A stretch of DNA of 64,000 nucleotides from contig JAJVII010000021.1 of assembly GCA_022072085.1 (NCBI GenBank), positions 86,444-150,443 on the forward strand, written 5' to 3'. Origin of the DNA: Phycisphaerae bacterium. GTDB taxonomy: Bacteria; Planctomycetota; Phycisphaerae; JAJVII01. How positions within the stretch are numbered: the stretch's first letter is position 1; every line of letters starts with the position of its first letter. Made by a program: the position numbers and the translations under genes. Positions 35,419 through 43,750 of this stretch are shown here, piece by piece. The notes beneath the pieces are model-generated. The model was not told where the DNA came from. It saw only the letters and a list, made by a program, of their open reading frames with translations, and made no database searches.

Positions 35419-38400
35419 ATGCGGCATCTCCTGTGCGTGAGCGTCATCCTGGCAACCGTGGCGGCCGCCTGCGTTCAGGCCGCGTCTGGTGACCTAGCGG
35501 CTCTGGCCGCGAAAGCCAAGAGCGGGGACATCGAGGCGATCCAGGCGTTGGGCAAGCTGGGGCCTGACGCGGAGGAGGCCGTGCCCGCCCTCTACGTCGC
35601 TTTGCGAGAGGGCAAACCCGAGGCCAGGGCGCAGGCAGCGCTGGCGCTGGGCAAGATCGGTAACTCCGCCGTCGAATGCATGCCCCAGATGACCCGTGCG
35701 TTGGCCGACACCGATGCGGCCGTTCGTGAAGCGGCGGCGACGGGGCTGGGCGATTGGGGCAACAAGGCCGCTCGGGCCGGCGGCGCCTTGGTCGATGCGA
35801 TGCATGATGATCCTGTTCCAGCCGTCCGCCTCGCAGCCATTCGATCGTTGGGTGCGATCTTCGCCAAGCGGGGCGACGTTACGCCCCGGATGCAGCAGGC
35901 GGCCATGTGCGACCCGGATCCAGGCGTGTGCGATGCAGCCGGCGAAGCCTTAGCTCTGATGCGGGCGGAGTTGCCCCGCGACCTGGGGCGGGCGATGGCG
36001 AAACTCGCCGTTGCCAAGGATCTCCTGACGGGGCTGTTGGACCTGGGAGAGTTCGGCCCGCTGGCCAAGCCGGCGATTCCGAACGTGCTTGCCGCGTTGA
36101 AGGATCCTGATGAATGGACGCGGAACGCTGCGGTGTCATGCATCGGGAAGATGGGGCCGACCGCGCGGGAGTGCATCCCGCAACTGATCGAGGCGATGAA
36201 CGACCGTAGCGAGCACGTTCGCCGCTCGGCCGCCGAGGCGCTGGCGGTGATGGGCCCGTTGGCCAAGGGCGCCATTCCGGCGCTGATCAAGGCGGCCACA
36301 TCGGACAAGCCTCTGGTCCAGGGCGAGGCGGCCCGCTGCCTTGGCAAGATCGCCGGTCCGCAGCCGGAGGCCGTCGCCGCGCTCATGACCGCAGTCAACA
36401 GCAAGCCGCCGGCCAGGCCTCTGCGGGACGGAAAGGACGTCCGCGCCGGGGGCGCCGACGGCTTGAGCTGCTGCGGAGAAGCTGCCGCGCCGGCAGTGCC
36501 CACGCTGGTCAAGATGCTCGCCGATCCCGATCCGGAGGTGGTCGCCGCCGCGGCTCGATGCCTGGCCCGCGTGGGACCGCCGGGCAAGGCGGCCTCGGGC
36601 GCTCTCCTGAAGGTCAACAGCAAGAGCGCCCTGGTCCGCGCGCCGGTGGCCGAAGCCCTGGGCAACTGCGGCGCGGACGGCGTGCCGGCCCTGACGGACA
36701 TGCTGGAGAACGGTCCGGTGGAACTGGTCGTCCCCGCGGCCACGGCCTTGGGCCGGATCGGCCCGCCCGCGGCGCCCGCGGCGGTGGCCATCGTCAAGGC
36801 GGTGGGAAAGGTTGCCGGTAACGCCCGGGCCCGGGAGGCGCTGATGGACGCGCTGGCGAAGATCGGACCGGCGGCCGTCCCAGGCCTGGCCGTGTGGTTC
36901 GAGCAAGCCCGAGCCGGGGAGCGAATCGACCTGTGCGAGGCCCTCGGCAGGATCGGGTCGAAAGATGCCGTCCCGGCGCTGACGAAAATCGTCCAGGCGC
37001 CGGCTGGGCAACCGGAATGGCGAACGGCGGCCATCGCCGCGCTGGATCGGATCACCGGTCATGTCCATACGCAGGTCCAGCATCAGACGCTGGGGATGCT
37101 GTGGCGGTGGGGCGGGGACATCTCCGGCACGGCGTGCAGTCCGGACGGCCGCCGGTTCGCGCACGTCGCCCGGATCGCCAGGAGCGAGGTGGTGTACGTC
37201 GACGGGCAGCGGCTGGCGGACTTCGAGAAGGAACTGGCTGCCGGCGCCGCCGTGCCCAAGGTCGATCCTTACTCGCTGGGATTCAGCCCGGACGGGACCC
37301 GCGTTGTCTACGTGGCGGGCACGCCCCACTTCGTGGTCCTCGACGGCGAGCGGCACAAGCCCTGGATGCAGGTGCATCCGGACGGGCTGACGTTCAGCCC
37401 GGACGGACGCCAACTGGCCTATCGGGCCGGCGTGCTCCAAAACCAGCGGAAGATCTTCCTTGAGTCAGCCGAAATCGTCGAGAACAGCAGCGCCCCACGT
37501 CCGCGGCTGGTGTTCGCCCCGGAGCGGCTTGCCTTCTCGCCCGACAGCAACATCTTTGCCACGGAGCAGTTCTACGTCAACGCCGACGGCATCCAGGCCC
37601 GCGTCTTCCTGCAGCGCCGCGGCGAGCGCGTGACCACGATGAACGGATGCCTTCCTGTGTTCAGCCCCGACAGCAAGCGGTTTGCCTATGTGGACTACGA
37701 CCCGGCCAAGAAGAAGAACATTTCGATGGTGGACGGCGCCCGCGGCAAGGTCGAGGGCCTGACCAGCGAAATCTCGTTCAGCCCCGACAGCCGCAAGTGG
37801 GCCTGCGCAGTCACCGACGGCGGGCAGACCTCCGTTGTCATCAACGACCAGGTGGTGAGCAGCTTCCCGGAGTTCAGCCCGCTGGGACCTGTCGTGTTCA
37901 GTCCGGACGGATCTCGCTATGCCTGCGCCGGCACGCGAGGCCGGGGCAGGTGTTTCGTCGTCCTCGACGGCAAGGAGGACAAGACGTTCTTCACCGTCGC
38001 CGAGCGGTCGCTCGTGTTCAGCCCGGACTCCAGGAGATTCGGATATGTCGCAGGGCTCGACGATAACAAGGCTCAGATGATCCTGAACGGTGTGGCCAGC
38101 CCGACCTACACCATCTGCTCCAGTCTCATCTTCAGCCCCGATAGCAAACGGGCGGCCTTCCTCGGCGGGCGGCACAACCCGGCCACGTCGAGCCGCACGG
38201 TCGTCTGCGTCCTGGACGGGGTGGAGTCGGCGCCCTACGTGGACCAGAGGGTCCCATCCGGCACGATTCACGTCGATGCCTCCGACCGCGTCGTCTTCAG
38301 TTCGGACAGCAAGCACCTGGCCCACGCCGGGACCACCGCGGCGTTCATTGATGGACGCAAGATTGGCGACTACGCGTTCCCCAGTCGGGGCTTCCGACTG

Positions 38401-38484
38401 GCATTCGACGCGCCGGACCGGCTGCGATTCACAGCCTTCGACCTGCCTGGGGTGGTGAGGGTTGAGGTAAAGGTGAACGAGTAA
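35419..38484 (+). CDS. exported HEAT-repeat plus WD40-like beta-propeller protein
   Basis: A 1,021-residue protein with an N-terminal signal peptide. Residues about 24-545 are HEAT/PBS-lyase-type helical repeats (ALGKIG, ALGRIG and similar every 35-40 residues). Residues about 560-1,010 form a beta-propeller with about ten FSPDG/FSPDS blades (CSPDGRRFAHVA, FSPDGTRVVYVA, FSPDSKRFAYVD, FSPDSRRFGYVA). Both halves mediate protein binding; no catalytic site is seen. GGAAGGAG precedes the ATG. It stands alone between the Rhs-remnant spacer and the rnf cluster. Confidence 0.8.
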   Translation: MRHLLCVSVILATVAAACVQAASGDLAALAAKAKSGDIEAIQALGKLGPDAEEAVPALYVALREGKPEARAQAALALGKIGNSAVECMPQMTRALADTDAAVREAAATGLGDWGNKAARAGGALVDAMHDDPVPAVRLAAIRSLGAIFAKRGDVTPRMQQAAMCDPDPGVCDAAGEALALMRAELPRDLGRAMAKLAVAKDLLTGLLDLGEFGPLAKPAIPNVLAALKDPDEWTRNAAVSCIGKMGPTARECIPQLIEAMNDRSEHVRRSAAEALAVMGPLAKGAIPALIKAATSDKPLVQGEAARCLGKIAGPQPEAVAALMTAVNSKPPARPLRDGKDVRAGGADGLSCCGEAAAPAVPTLVKMLADPDPEVVAAAARCLARVGPPGKAASGALLKVNSKSALVRAPVAEALGNCGADGVPALTDMLENGPVELVVPAATALGRIGPPAAPAAVAIVKAVGKVAGNARAREALMDALAKIGPAAVPGLAVWFEQARAGERIDLCEALGRIGSKDAVPALTKIVQAPAGQPEWRTAAIAALDRITGHVHTQVQHQTLGMLWRWGGDISGTACSPDGRRFAHVARIARSEVVYVDGQRLADFEKELAAGAAVPKVDPYSLGFSPDGTRVVYVAGTPHFVVLDGERHKPWMQVHPDGLTFSPDGRQLAYRAGVLQNQRKIFLESAEIVENSSAPRPRLVFAPERLAFSPDSNIFATEQFYVNADGIQARVFLQRRGERVTTMNGCLPVFSPDSKRFAYVDYDPAKKKNISMVDGARGKVEGLTSEISFSPDSRKWACAVTDGGQTSVVINDQVVSSFPEFSPLGPVVFSPDGSRYACAGTRGRGRCFVVLDGKEDKTFFTVAERSLVFSPDSRRFGYVAGLDDNKAQMILNGVASPTYTICSSLIFSPDSKRAAFLGGRHNPATSSRTVVCVLDGVESAPYVDQRVPSGTIHVDASDRVVFSSDSKHLAHAGTTAAFIDGRKIGDYAFPSRGFRLAFDAPDRLRFTAFDLPGVVRVEVKVNE

Positions 38485-38533
38485 GCGGATCACTCCGTTG
38501 TCACGCTCCCGGTTGGCCAGAATTCCGGGGACA

Positions 38534-38619
38534 GGGCGGAAAACGGGAGGGCGGAAAACGGGACAGGCTACCTTTCCAGCCCCTCGGCACCGACGACCTC
38601 ACAAGAGTAGCCTGACCCC
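38534..38619. repeat. 15-bp perfect tandem duplication and adjacent hairpin
   Basis: GGGCGGAAAACGGGA occurs twice in direct succession (38534-38548 and 38549-38563). Immediately after, GGGACAGGCTAC (38560-38571) pairs with GTAGCCTGACCCC (38607-38619) with one mismatch around a 35-base loop. It lies downstream of the HEAT/propeller gene and upstream of the rnf operon. Confidence 0.7.
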
Positions 38620-38684
38620 TTCTCCGAACCTTCAGATTCCCCTTGAAATCAGCCGATGGTATGGGCATACTTGGCGGATTAGTT

Positions 38685-38709
38685 TGTGAAATCTGTCACG
38701 ATTTATATC
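38685..38709 (+). promoter_or_regulatory. CRP/FNR-type palindrome and -10-like box upstream of the rnf operon
   Basis: TGTGA-N6-TCACG (38685-38700) matches the CRP-family consensus TGTGA-N6-TCACA in 9 of 10 defined bases. TATATC (38704-38709) could be a -10 hexamer. The first gene starts at 38731. If that -10 is used, the site overlaps the promoter core, which would favour repression. No regulator gene is in the window. Confidence 0.45.
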
Positions 38710-38730
38710 AGGAACTATCCTTCACATGCC

Positions 38731-39045
38731 ATGAGTCGCCCCCCCGTCTGTCACTCCGACTGCCCAGGCTGTCCGGCCTCCCCTCAACAGGACGACTCGC
38801 AACCTGCTGCTGCGCAAGCGCTTAGCGATAGCTGTGCACCAGCCAGCCCGCTGGCCGGCGGGCGGTTTGCCCTGTCGGCGGCCTGGGTGTTCGGCGGGCC
38901 GCTGGCGGCGTTGATCGCCGCGTCGGCGGCCCTGTCGCGACCGATGGGCGAGTGGGCGGCCTTGGGCGTGGGGCTGGCGGCCGGCGTGCTGATCGTGATC
39001 CCGGCGGCCTGGGTTCTGCGCCGCGGCAAGGAGTGTCGATCGTGA
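38731..39045 (+). CDS. small two-helix membrane protein with Cys motif, upstream of rnfC
   Basis: A 104-residue protein with a cysteine-rich N-terminus (VCHSDCPGCP, three Cys) and two transmembrane helices (about 50-68 and 75-95) ending in RRGKECRS. The layout, N-terminal cysteines followed by two helices next to rnf genes, resembles the RseC/SoxR-reducing-system proteins, but the sequence is shorter than full RseC. Its stop overlaps the rnfC start (GTGA), so it is translationally coupled. A redox or iron-sulfur role alongside Rnf is inference. Confidence 0.6.
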   Translation: MSRPPVCHSDCPGCPASPQQDDSQPAAAQALSDSCAPASPLAGGRFALSAAWVFGGPLAALIAASAALSRPMGEWAALGVGLAAGVLIVIPAAWVLRRGKECRS

Positions 39046-40448
39046 GTCTGGCTGACCTGCTCGTCCGTTTCTCTGACCGCAAGACGTTCGCCCGCGGCAT
39101 CCATCCGCCCGGCAACAAGGCGTTGTCGGCCGGCGGGGCCATCGAGGTCCTGCCCACCCCGGCCAACGTCGTCATCCCCCTGCACCAGCACACCGGCACC
39201 CCCTGCGAGGCGGCCGTCAAGCCGCGGGCGGCTCTGAACATCGGCGACGTCGTCGGCCGATCCAAGGCCGCGGTGTCGGCTGACGTTCACGCGTCGATCG
39301 CCGGGTCGGCCAGCGCGGTCACGGCCGTCACGCTGCCCAACGGGCGGCGGTCGCTGGCGGTGCCGATCAAGGCCGGCGCCCCCAAGGCCGAGCCGGGCGC
39401 AGAGCCCGCCCCCGCGCCGCTGGAGGGCCGGGCCCTGTTCGACGACCTCTTCGGCGGCGACTGGTCCCTGCCGGCGACGCCGCCGGAGCCCGCGGCCATC
39501 CTGGAGGCGATCAAGTCGGCCGGGCTGGTCGGCCAGGGCGGGGCCGCCTTCCCCACGCACATCAAGCTGACCCCCAATCCGGCCAAGCCGGTGTCGGCCG
39601 TGCTGCTGAACGGCTGCGAGTGCGAGCCGTTCCTGACGGCGGACCATCGGCTGATGATCGAGGCCCCCGAGCCCATCGCCGCGGGCCTGCGGCTGGCGAT
39701 GCGGGCCTGCGGGGCGTCGCGCGGCGTGATCGCGATCGAGGACAACAAGCCCGACGCCGTCGACGCGATGCGCCGGGCGGCGGCGGCGTGCCCCGACATC
39801 GACGTGGCCGTCTGCCAGACGAAATACCCCATGGGCGGCGAACGGCAGCTCATCGTCGCGGTCCTCGGCAAAGAGGTCCCCACCGGCGGCCTGCCGCTGG
39901 ACGTCGGCGTGGTCGTGGTCAACGTCGCGACCTCCGCCGCCATCGCCCGGGCCGTCCTCCGCGGCCGACCGCTCACCCACCGCGTGGTGACCGTGACGGG
40001 GCGCGGCATCGTCCGACCGGCCAACGTGCTGGCGCCGATCGGCGTGGCGATTTCCGAGCTGCTCAAGCACTGCGGCGGGCTGACCACGGACGCCCGGCGC
40101 GTCGTCGCCGGCGGCCCGATGATGGGGTTCACGCTGGCCGACGTGGAAGCCCCGGTGACCAAGGGCACCAGCGGAATCACCGTGCTGACGGCGGCGGAGG
40201 TGGAGTCGGCCGAGCAGACGACCTGCGTCCGCTGCGGGCGTTGCGTGGATGCCTGCCCGCTGCACCTGGTGCCGACGAAGATCGCCCAGGCGTCGAAGTT
40301 CGGCGATTGGGAACTGGCCCGGCGATACGACATCATGGCCTGCTGCGAGTGCGGCTGCTGCGCCTACGTCTGCCCGGCGCGGGTGCCGCTGGCCCAGCAC
40401 ATCCGCGCGGGCAAGGCCCGCATCATGCGCGACGCGAGAAGGAAGTAG
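39042..40448 (+). CDS. rnfC: Rnf complex subunit C (NADH/FMN and 4Fe-4S)
   Basis: A 468-residue peripheral subunit of the Rnf ferredoxin:NAD+ oxidoreductase, taken to be the NAD(H)-interacting subunit. It shows an N-terminal sandwich (FARGIHPPGNKALSAG), a Rossmann/FMN domain resembling Nqo1/NuoF (GLVGQGGAAFPTHIKL, LLNGCECEPFLTADH, GGERQLIVAVLGKEVP), an SLBB-type middle and two 4Fe-4S motifs near the C-terminus: CVRCGRCVDACP and CCECGCCAYVCP. AAGGAG lies 8 bases before GTG 39042. Length is near the shorter RnfC forms without the long Ala-rich tail. Confidence 0.95.
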   Translation: MSLADLLVRFSDRKTFARGIHPPGNKALSAGGAIEVLPTPANVVIPLHQHTGTPCEAAVKPRAALNIGDVVGRSKAAVSADVHASIAGSASAVTAVTLPNGRRSLAVPIKAGAPKAEPGAEPAPAPLEGRALFDDLFGGDWSLPATPPEPAAILEAIKSAGLVGQGGAAFPTHIKLTPNPAKPVSAVLLNGCECEPFLTADHRLMIEAPEPIAAGLRLAMRACGASRGVIAIEDNKPDAVDAMRRAAAACPDIDVAVCQTKYPMGGERQLIVAVLGKEVPTGGLPLDVGVVVVNVATSAAIARAVLRGRPLTHRVVTVTGRGIVRPANVLAPIGVAISELLKHCGGLTTDARRVVAGGPMMGFTLADVEAPVTKGTSGITVLTAAEVESAEQTTCVRCGRCVDACPLHLVPTKIAQASKFGDWELARRYDIMACCECGCCAYVCPARVPLAQHIRAGKARIMRDARRK

Positions 40449-40452
40449 CGGT

Positions 40453-41442
40453 ATGTCCGATCAACCCACCACGCCCGCAGAAGCGCTCCTGGCGGCCGAC
40501 GCCGCCGCCGGCCCCCTGCTGGAAACCACCACCGGACCGCACCTCTGGGAGCGGGCCTTCACCACGCGGCGGATGATGATCGACGTGCTGATCGGCCTGC
40601 TGCCGGTGACGGCGGCGGCGGTGTGGTTCTTCCGCGCCGCCGCGGTCTGCCAGATCGTCACCTGCGTCGTCGCGGCGCTGGCGGCCGAGTACGTCTTCAC
40701 CTTCGCCCGGCGAAAGCCCTTCAGCCTGCTCGACGGCAGCGGGCTGATCACCGGGTTGATCCTGGCGTTCTCCCTGCCGCCGGGCCTGCCGCCCTACATG
40801 AGCGCGATCGGCGCCATCGTCGCGGTCGCCCTGGGCAAGATGATCTTCGGCGGGCTGGGCTACAACATCTTCAACCCCGCGATGGTCGGCAGGGCGTTCC
40901 TGATGGCCTGCTTCACCGCCGAGATGACCACGTGGGCCGCACCGGTCGGCGCGACGACCGGCGCGACGCCGCTGGCGGCTGGCGGGGCCTCGTTGCTCAA
41001 GCTGTTCGAGGGCAACGTCGCCGGCTCGCTGGGCGAGACCAGCGCCGCGATGATCATCCTCGGCGGGTTGTGGCTGCTGCTGCGCAAGGCCGGCGACTGG
41101 CGGCTGACCGCGGGCATGCTCATCGGCGTGGCCCTGGTCGCGCCCGTGGACCACTGGGCCCGCGAATCCGGGCACAGCCTGACCGTGCTCCAGCACCTGC
41201 TCAGCGGCGCGGTGCTGCTGGGGGCGTTCTTCATCGTGACCGACCCGGTCAGCTCGCCGCTGACCAAGCCGGGCCGGTGGATTTTCGGCCTGGGCGTCGG
41301 CATGCTGACGGTCGTTATCCGAATCTTCGGCAACAACCCCGAGGGCGTGATGTTCGCGGTGCTGGTGATGAACGCCATGACCCCGCTGCTGAACCGATGG
41401 ACGCAGCCGCGCCCGGTCGGTGGGCACGCGAAGAAGGAATGA
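40453..41442 (+). CDS. rnfD: Rnf complex subunit D (membrane flavoprotein)
   Basis: A 329-residue polytopic membrane subunit with about nine to ten helices. FMN is expected on Thr172 in TTGATPLA, the RnfD/NqrB flavinylation site. Other family stretches are GLITGLILAFSLPPGLPPY, GGLGYNIFNPAMVGRAFL and FFIVTDPVSSP. The N-terminal 30 residues are hydrophilic. It starts 4 bases after rnfC. Its stop codon lies inside the first unit of a period-7 repeat that separates it from rnfG. Confidence 0.95.
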   Translation: MSDQPTTPAEALLAADAAAGPLLETTTGPHLWERAFTTRRMMIDVLIGLLPVTAAAVWFFRAAAVCQIVTCVVAALAAEYVFTFARRKPFSLLDGSGLITGLILAFSLPPGLPPYMSAIGAIVAVALGKMIFGGLGYNIFNPAMVGRAFLMACFTAEMTTWAAPVGATTGATPLAAGGASLLKLFEGNVAGSLGETSAAMIILGGLWLLLRKAGDWRLTAGMLIGVALVAPVDHWARESGHSLTVLQHLLSGAVLLGAFFIVTDPVSSPLTKPGRWIFGLGVGMLTVVIRIFGNNPEGVMFAVLVMNAMTPLLNRWTQPRPVGGHAKKE

Positions 41443-41475
41443 GTGCTGAGTCCTGAGTGCTGAGTGCCAAGTGGA
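41441..41475. repeat. period-7 tandem repeat (GAGTGCT type) between rnfD and rnfG
   Basis: Units GAGTGCT, GAGTCCT, GAGTGCT, GAGTGCC, AAGTGGA in direct succession. The first unit overlaps the rnfD stop codon. No complementary arm is seen. Confidence 0.8.
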
Positions 41476-41507
41476 CGCCGCGACGGCGGGAATCGAGCGA
41501 GGCGCGT

Positions 41508-42104
41508 ATGAAAAGCTTCCTGCAACAGACCTGGCTGGTGATCGTGCTGGCCGTCGGCTTCGGGGCGGCGCTGGCCGGCGTCGAGCACGCCTTGGCGCCG
41601 CGGATCGCCCGGAACGCCGTCGACAAGCTCCACGGAGCGATCAACGAGGTCGTTCCCGGCGGCGTCGCCAGCGCCCGCGCCCAAGGCGTCGACCTGGAAA
41701 TCTACCGCGTGACCGACGCAGCCGGCCGAACGGTCGGCTGGGCCTACCCCTCGTCGGCCCTGGGCTACGCCGACAACGTTGTCGTGCTGGTGGGGCTGGA
41801 CGCGGGCGGGCAACAGATCGTCGGCGTGCAGATTCTCAAGAGCAACGAGACGCCGGGCCTGGGCGACCGGGTCAAGGGCGAGCAGTTCCGCGACCGGTTC
41901 AAGGGCAAGCGGACCGACGCCCCGATCCCCCTGCTACGCGGCAGCGAGAGCGACCCCAACGGCGTGGACGTGCTGACCGGGGCGACCTACTCGTCCCGAG
42001 CGGTGGTCAACGCCTGCAACGTGAAACGCGAAAAGGTCAGCGCGATCATCGCGGCCGAACTGGCCAAGGACACCGCGGCGACGCCAGGACAGGGAACGCC
42101 ATGA
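41508..42104 (+). CDS. rnfG: Rnf complex subunit G (covalent FMN)
   Basis: A 198-residue subunit with one N-terminal membrane helix and an external FMN-binding domain. The flavinylation motif LTGATYSS places the covalent FMN on Thr160, attached by ApbE. KSNETPGLGD is a further family stretch. The ATG at 41508 begins at the membrane anchor; the longer frame from 41457 runs through the repeat and is rejected. Its stop overlaps the rnfE start (ATGA). Confidence 0.93.
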   Translation: MKSFLQQTWLVIVLAVGFGAALAGVEHALAPRIARNAVDKLHGAINEVVPGGVASARAQGVDLEIYRVTDAAGRTVGWAYPSSALGYADNVVVLVGLDAGGQQIVGVQILKSNETPGLGDRVKGEQFRDRFKGKRTDAPIPLLRGSESDPNGVDVLTGATYSSRAVVNACNVKREKVSAIIAAELAKDTAATPGQGTP

Positions 42105-42772
42105 GCGAAACGAATTCCGCCTCAACGCAACTGCCCGGCGCCGGCCGACGGTTCCTCAACGGCCTGCTGCCGGAGAACCCGACGCTCCGACAGCTCCTGG
42201 GCATGTGCCCGACGCTGGCGGTGACCAACACGCTCGCGGGCGCGGTCACGATGGCCGGTGCGACCACCTTCGTGCTGGTGATGAGCAACTGCGTCACCTC
42301 GCTGCTGCGGAACCTCATCAAGCCGCACATGCGGATCCTGGTCTACACGCTGACGATCGCGGCGTTCGTGACCATCGCCGACCGGTTCCTCGCGGCGTTC
42401 CTGCCGACGATGAGCGAGAAGCTCGGCCCCTACGTGCCGCTGATCGTGGTCAATTGCATCATCATCAGCCGGGCGGAAATCTGCGCCTCGCGACAAGGCC
42501 CGGGCGTCGCGATCGCCGACGCTCTGGGCATGGGCGGCGGGTTCCTGCTCACGCTCTCGGCGATGGGCGTCATCCGCGAGGTGATCGGCTTTGGGACGCT
42601 CTTCGGCCTGCGCGTGCTGCCCGAGCAGGTGACGGTCGGCGGCGTGGTGATGTGGAAAGCCTGGACGATCATGATCCTGCCGCCCGGGGCGTTCCTGACC
42701 CTCGGCGTGCTGATCGGCGTGGTGAACTGGGTTCAGATGAAGAAGAAGGCCCGCCAGAGCGGCGGGCAGTGA
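42101..42772 (+). CDS. rnfE: Rnf complex subunit E (membrane)
   Basis: A 223-residue integral membrane subunit with six helices, homologous to RnfA and NqrD. Family stretches are FLNGLLPENPTLRQLLGMCPTLAVT (split at residues 18-42), the Cys-containing VVNCIIISRAEICASR and MGGGFLLTLSAMGVIREVIGFG (about 145-165). The conserved cysteines in helices 1 and 4 are the proposed ligands of an intramembrane Fe-S centre shared with RnfA. It is translationally coupled to rnfG. Confidence 0.93.
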   Translation: MSETNSASTQLPGAGRRFLNGLLPENPTLRQLLGMCPTLAVTNTLAGAVTMAGATTFVLVMSNCVTSLLRNLIKPHMRILVYTLTIAAFVTIADRFLAAFLPTMSEKLGPYVPLIVVNCIIISRAEICASRQGPGVAIADALGMGGGFLLTLSAMGVIREVIGFGTLFGLRVLPEQVTVGGVVMWKAWTIMILPPGAFLTLGVLIGVVNWVQMKKKARQSGGQ

Positions 42773-42916
42773 CGAATGTCGGATTCCGAATGTCGATTGA
42801 ATGACGAAGCACAAGTGACCAACGGCAGCGCGGCGTAGACGTCACCGCCCTTCTTCATTCGTCATTGGGCATTCGGCATTCTTTCGTCATTCGCGAATTC
42901 GGAATTCGTCATTCAG
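42773..42916. repeat. inverted period-7 element between rnfE and rnfA
   Basis: The left arm (42773-42800) is CGAATGT, CGGATTC, CGAATGT, CGATTGA, directly after the rnfE stop. The right arm (42856-42916) is CATTCGT, CATTGGG, CATTCGG, CATTC, interrupted by the palindrome GCGAATTCGGAATTCG, and ends CATTCAG. The arms are complementary in unit sequence. rnfA starts 36 bases after it. Confidence 0.85.
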
Positions 42917-42951
42917 CCGCTTGCGGCACTTGGCGATTGGAAAGGCGAGTC

Positions 42952-43539
42952 ATGGACATCGGACACCTGGTGGCGATCGCGATCACGGCGGCCGTCATCC
43001 AGAACATCGTGCTGACCTACTTCATGGGCATCTGCCCGTTCCTGGGCGTGTCCCGCCGGGTCGACATGGCGTTCGGGATGGGAGCGGCCGTCACGTTCGT
43101 CAACACGGCCGCGGGCGTGGTGACCTACCTGCTCCAGGCCTACGTGCTGATCCCCTACCATCTCGAATTCCTCCAGTACGTCGTGTTCATCTTCGTCATC
43201 GCGGCCATGGTGCAACTGGTCGAGATGTACCTGCGGAAGTTTTTCCCCAGGCTCTACGACTCGTTTGGGATCTACCTGCCGCTGATTACGACCAACTGCG
43301 CGATCCTGGGCACGACGCTGCTGATCTGGATCAAGGGCTTCGGCACGCTGGCCCAGGCGACGGTCTTCAGCGCGTTCGTGGGGGTGGGCTTCACGCTGGC
43401 GATCGTCATCATGGCCGGCATCCGCGAGGAACTGGATTTCGCCGACGTGCCCAAGGCCCTTCGAGGGCCGGCCATCACGCTGATGATCGCCGCGATCCTG
43501 GCGATGGCCTTCATGGGCTTCGCCGGCATCGGCGGATAG
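42952..43539 (+). CDS. rnfA: Rnf complex subunit A (membrane)
   Basis: A 195-residue integral membrane subunit with six helices, paired with RnfE in the complex core. Family stretches are QNIVLTYFMGICPFLGVSRR (Cys in helix 1), FVIAAMVQLVEMYLRKFFP, LPLITTNCAILG (Cys in helix 4) and MAGIREELDFADVPKALRG. AAAGGCGAG precedes ATG 42952; the frame upstream is repeat sequence. Confidence 0.95.
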   Translation: MDIGHLVAIAITAAVIQNIVLTYFMGICPFLGVSRRVDMAFGMGAAVTFVNTAAGVVTYLLQAYVLIPYHLEFLQYVVFIFVIAAMVQLVEMYLRKFFPRLYDSFGIYLPLITTNCAILGTTLLIWIKGFGTLAQATVFSAFVGVGFTLAIVIMAGIREELDFADVPKALRGPAITLMIAAILAMAFMGFAGIGG

Positions 43540-43552
43540 AAAGACAAGACGC

Positions 43553-43724
43553 TCGCAGATTTCGCAGATTCAAGAAGATGAGAACCGCGAATGAACGCGA
43601 ATAGACGCCAATGGGACGCCCGCGGAAGACGGATTCCAGACTTCGAATTCGCGTTCATTCGCGTCCATTCGCGGTTCTCCTCCCCTGTCTTTCCGGAAAT
43701 CTGCGCAATCGGCGTAATCGGCGG
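43553..43724. repeat. nested inverted elements between rnfA and rnfB
   Basis: Two element types are nested. The outer one has period 9: TCGCAGATT twice (43553-43570) facing AATCTGCGC, AATCGGCGT, AATCGGCGG (43698-43724). The inner one has period 10: AACCGCGAAT, GAACGCGAAT, AGACGCCAAT (43583-43612) facing ATTCGCGTTC, ATTCGCGTCC, ATTCGCGGTT (43647-43676), complementary at about 28 of 32 positions. The whole 211-base spacer is this structure. Confidence 0.85.
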
Positions 43725-43750
43725 ATGAGTTCTTCGACCGGAGTCTGAAA

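Noticed and set aside
41457..41507. Upstream extension of rnfG
   Set aside because: It would start inside the GAGTGCT repeat and precede the membrane anchor; ATG 41508 is at the normal position.
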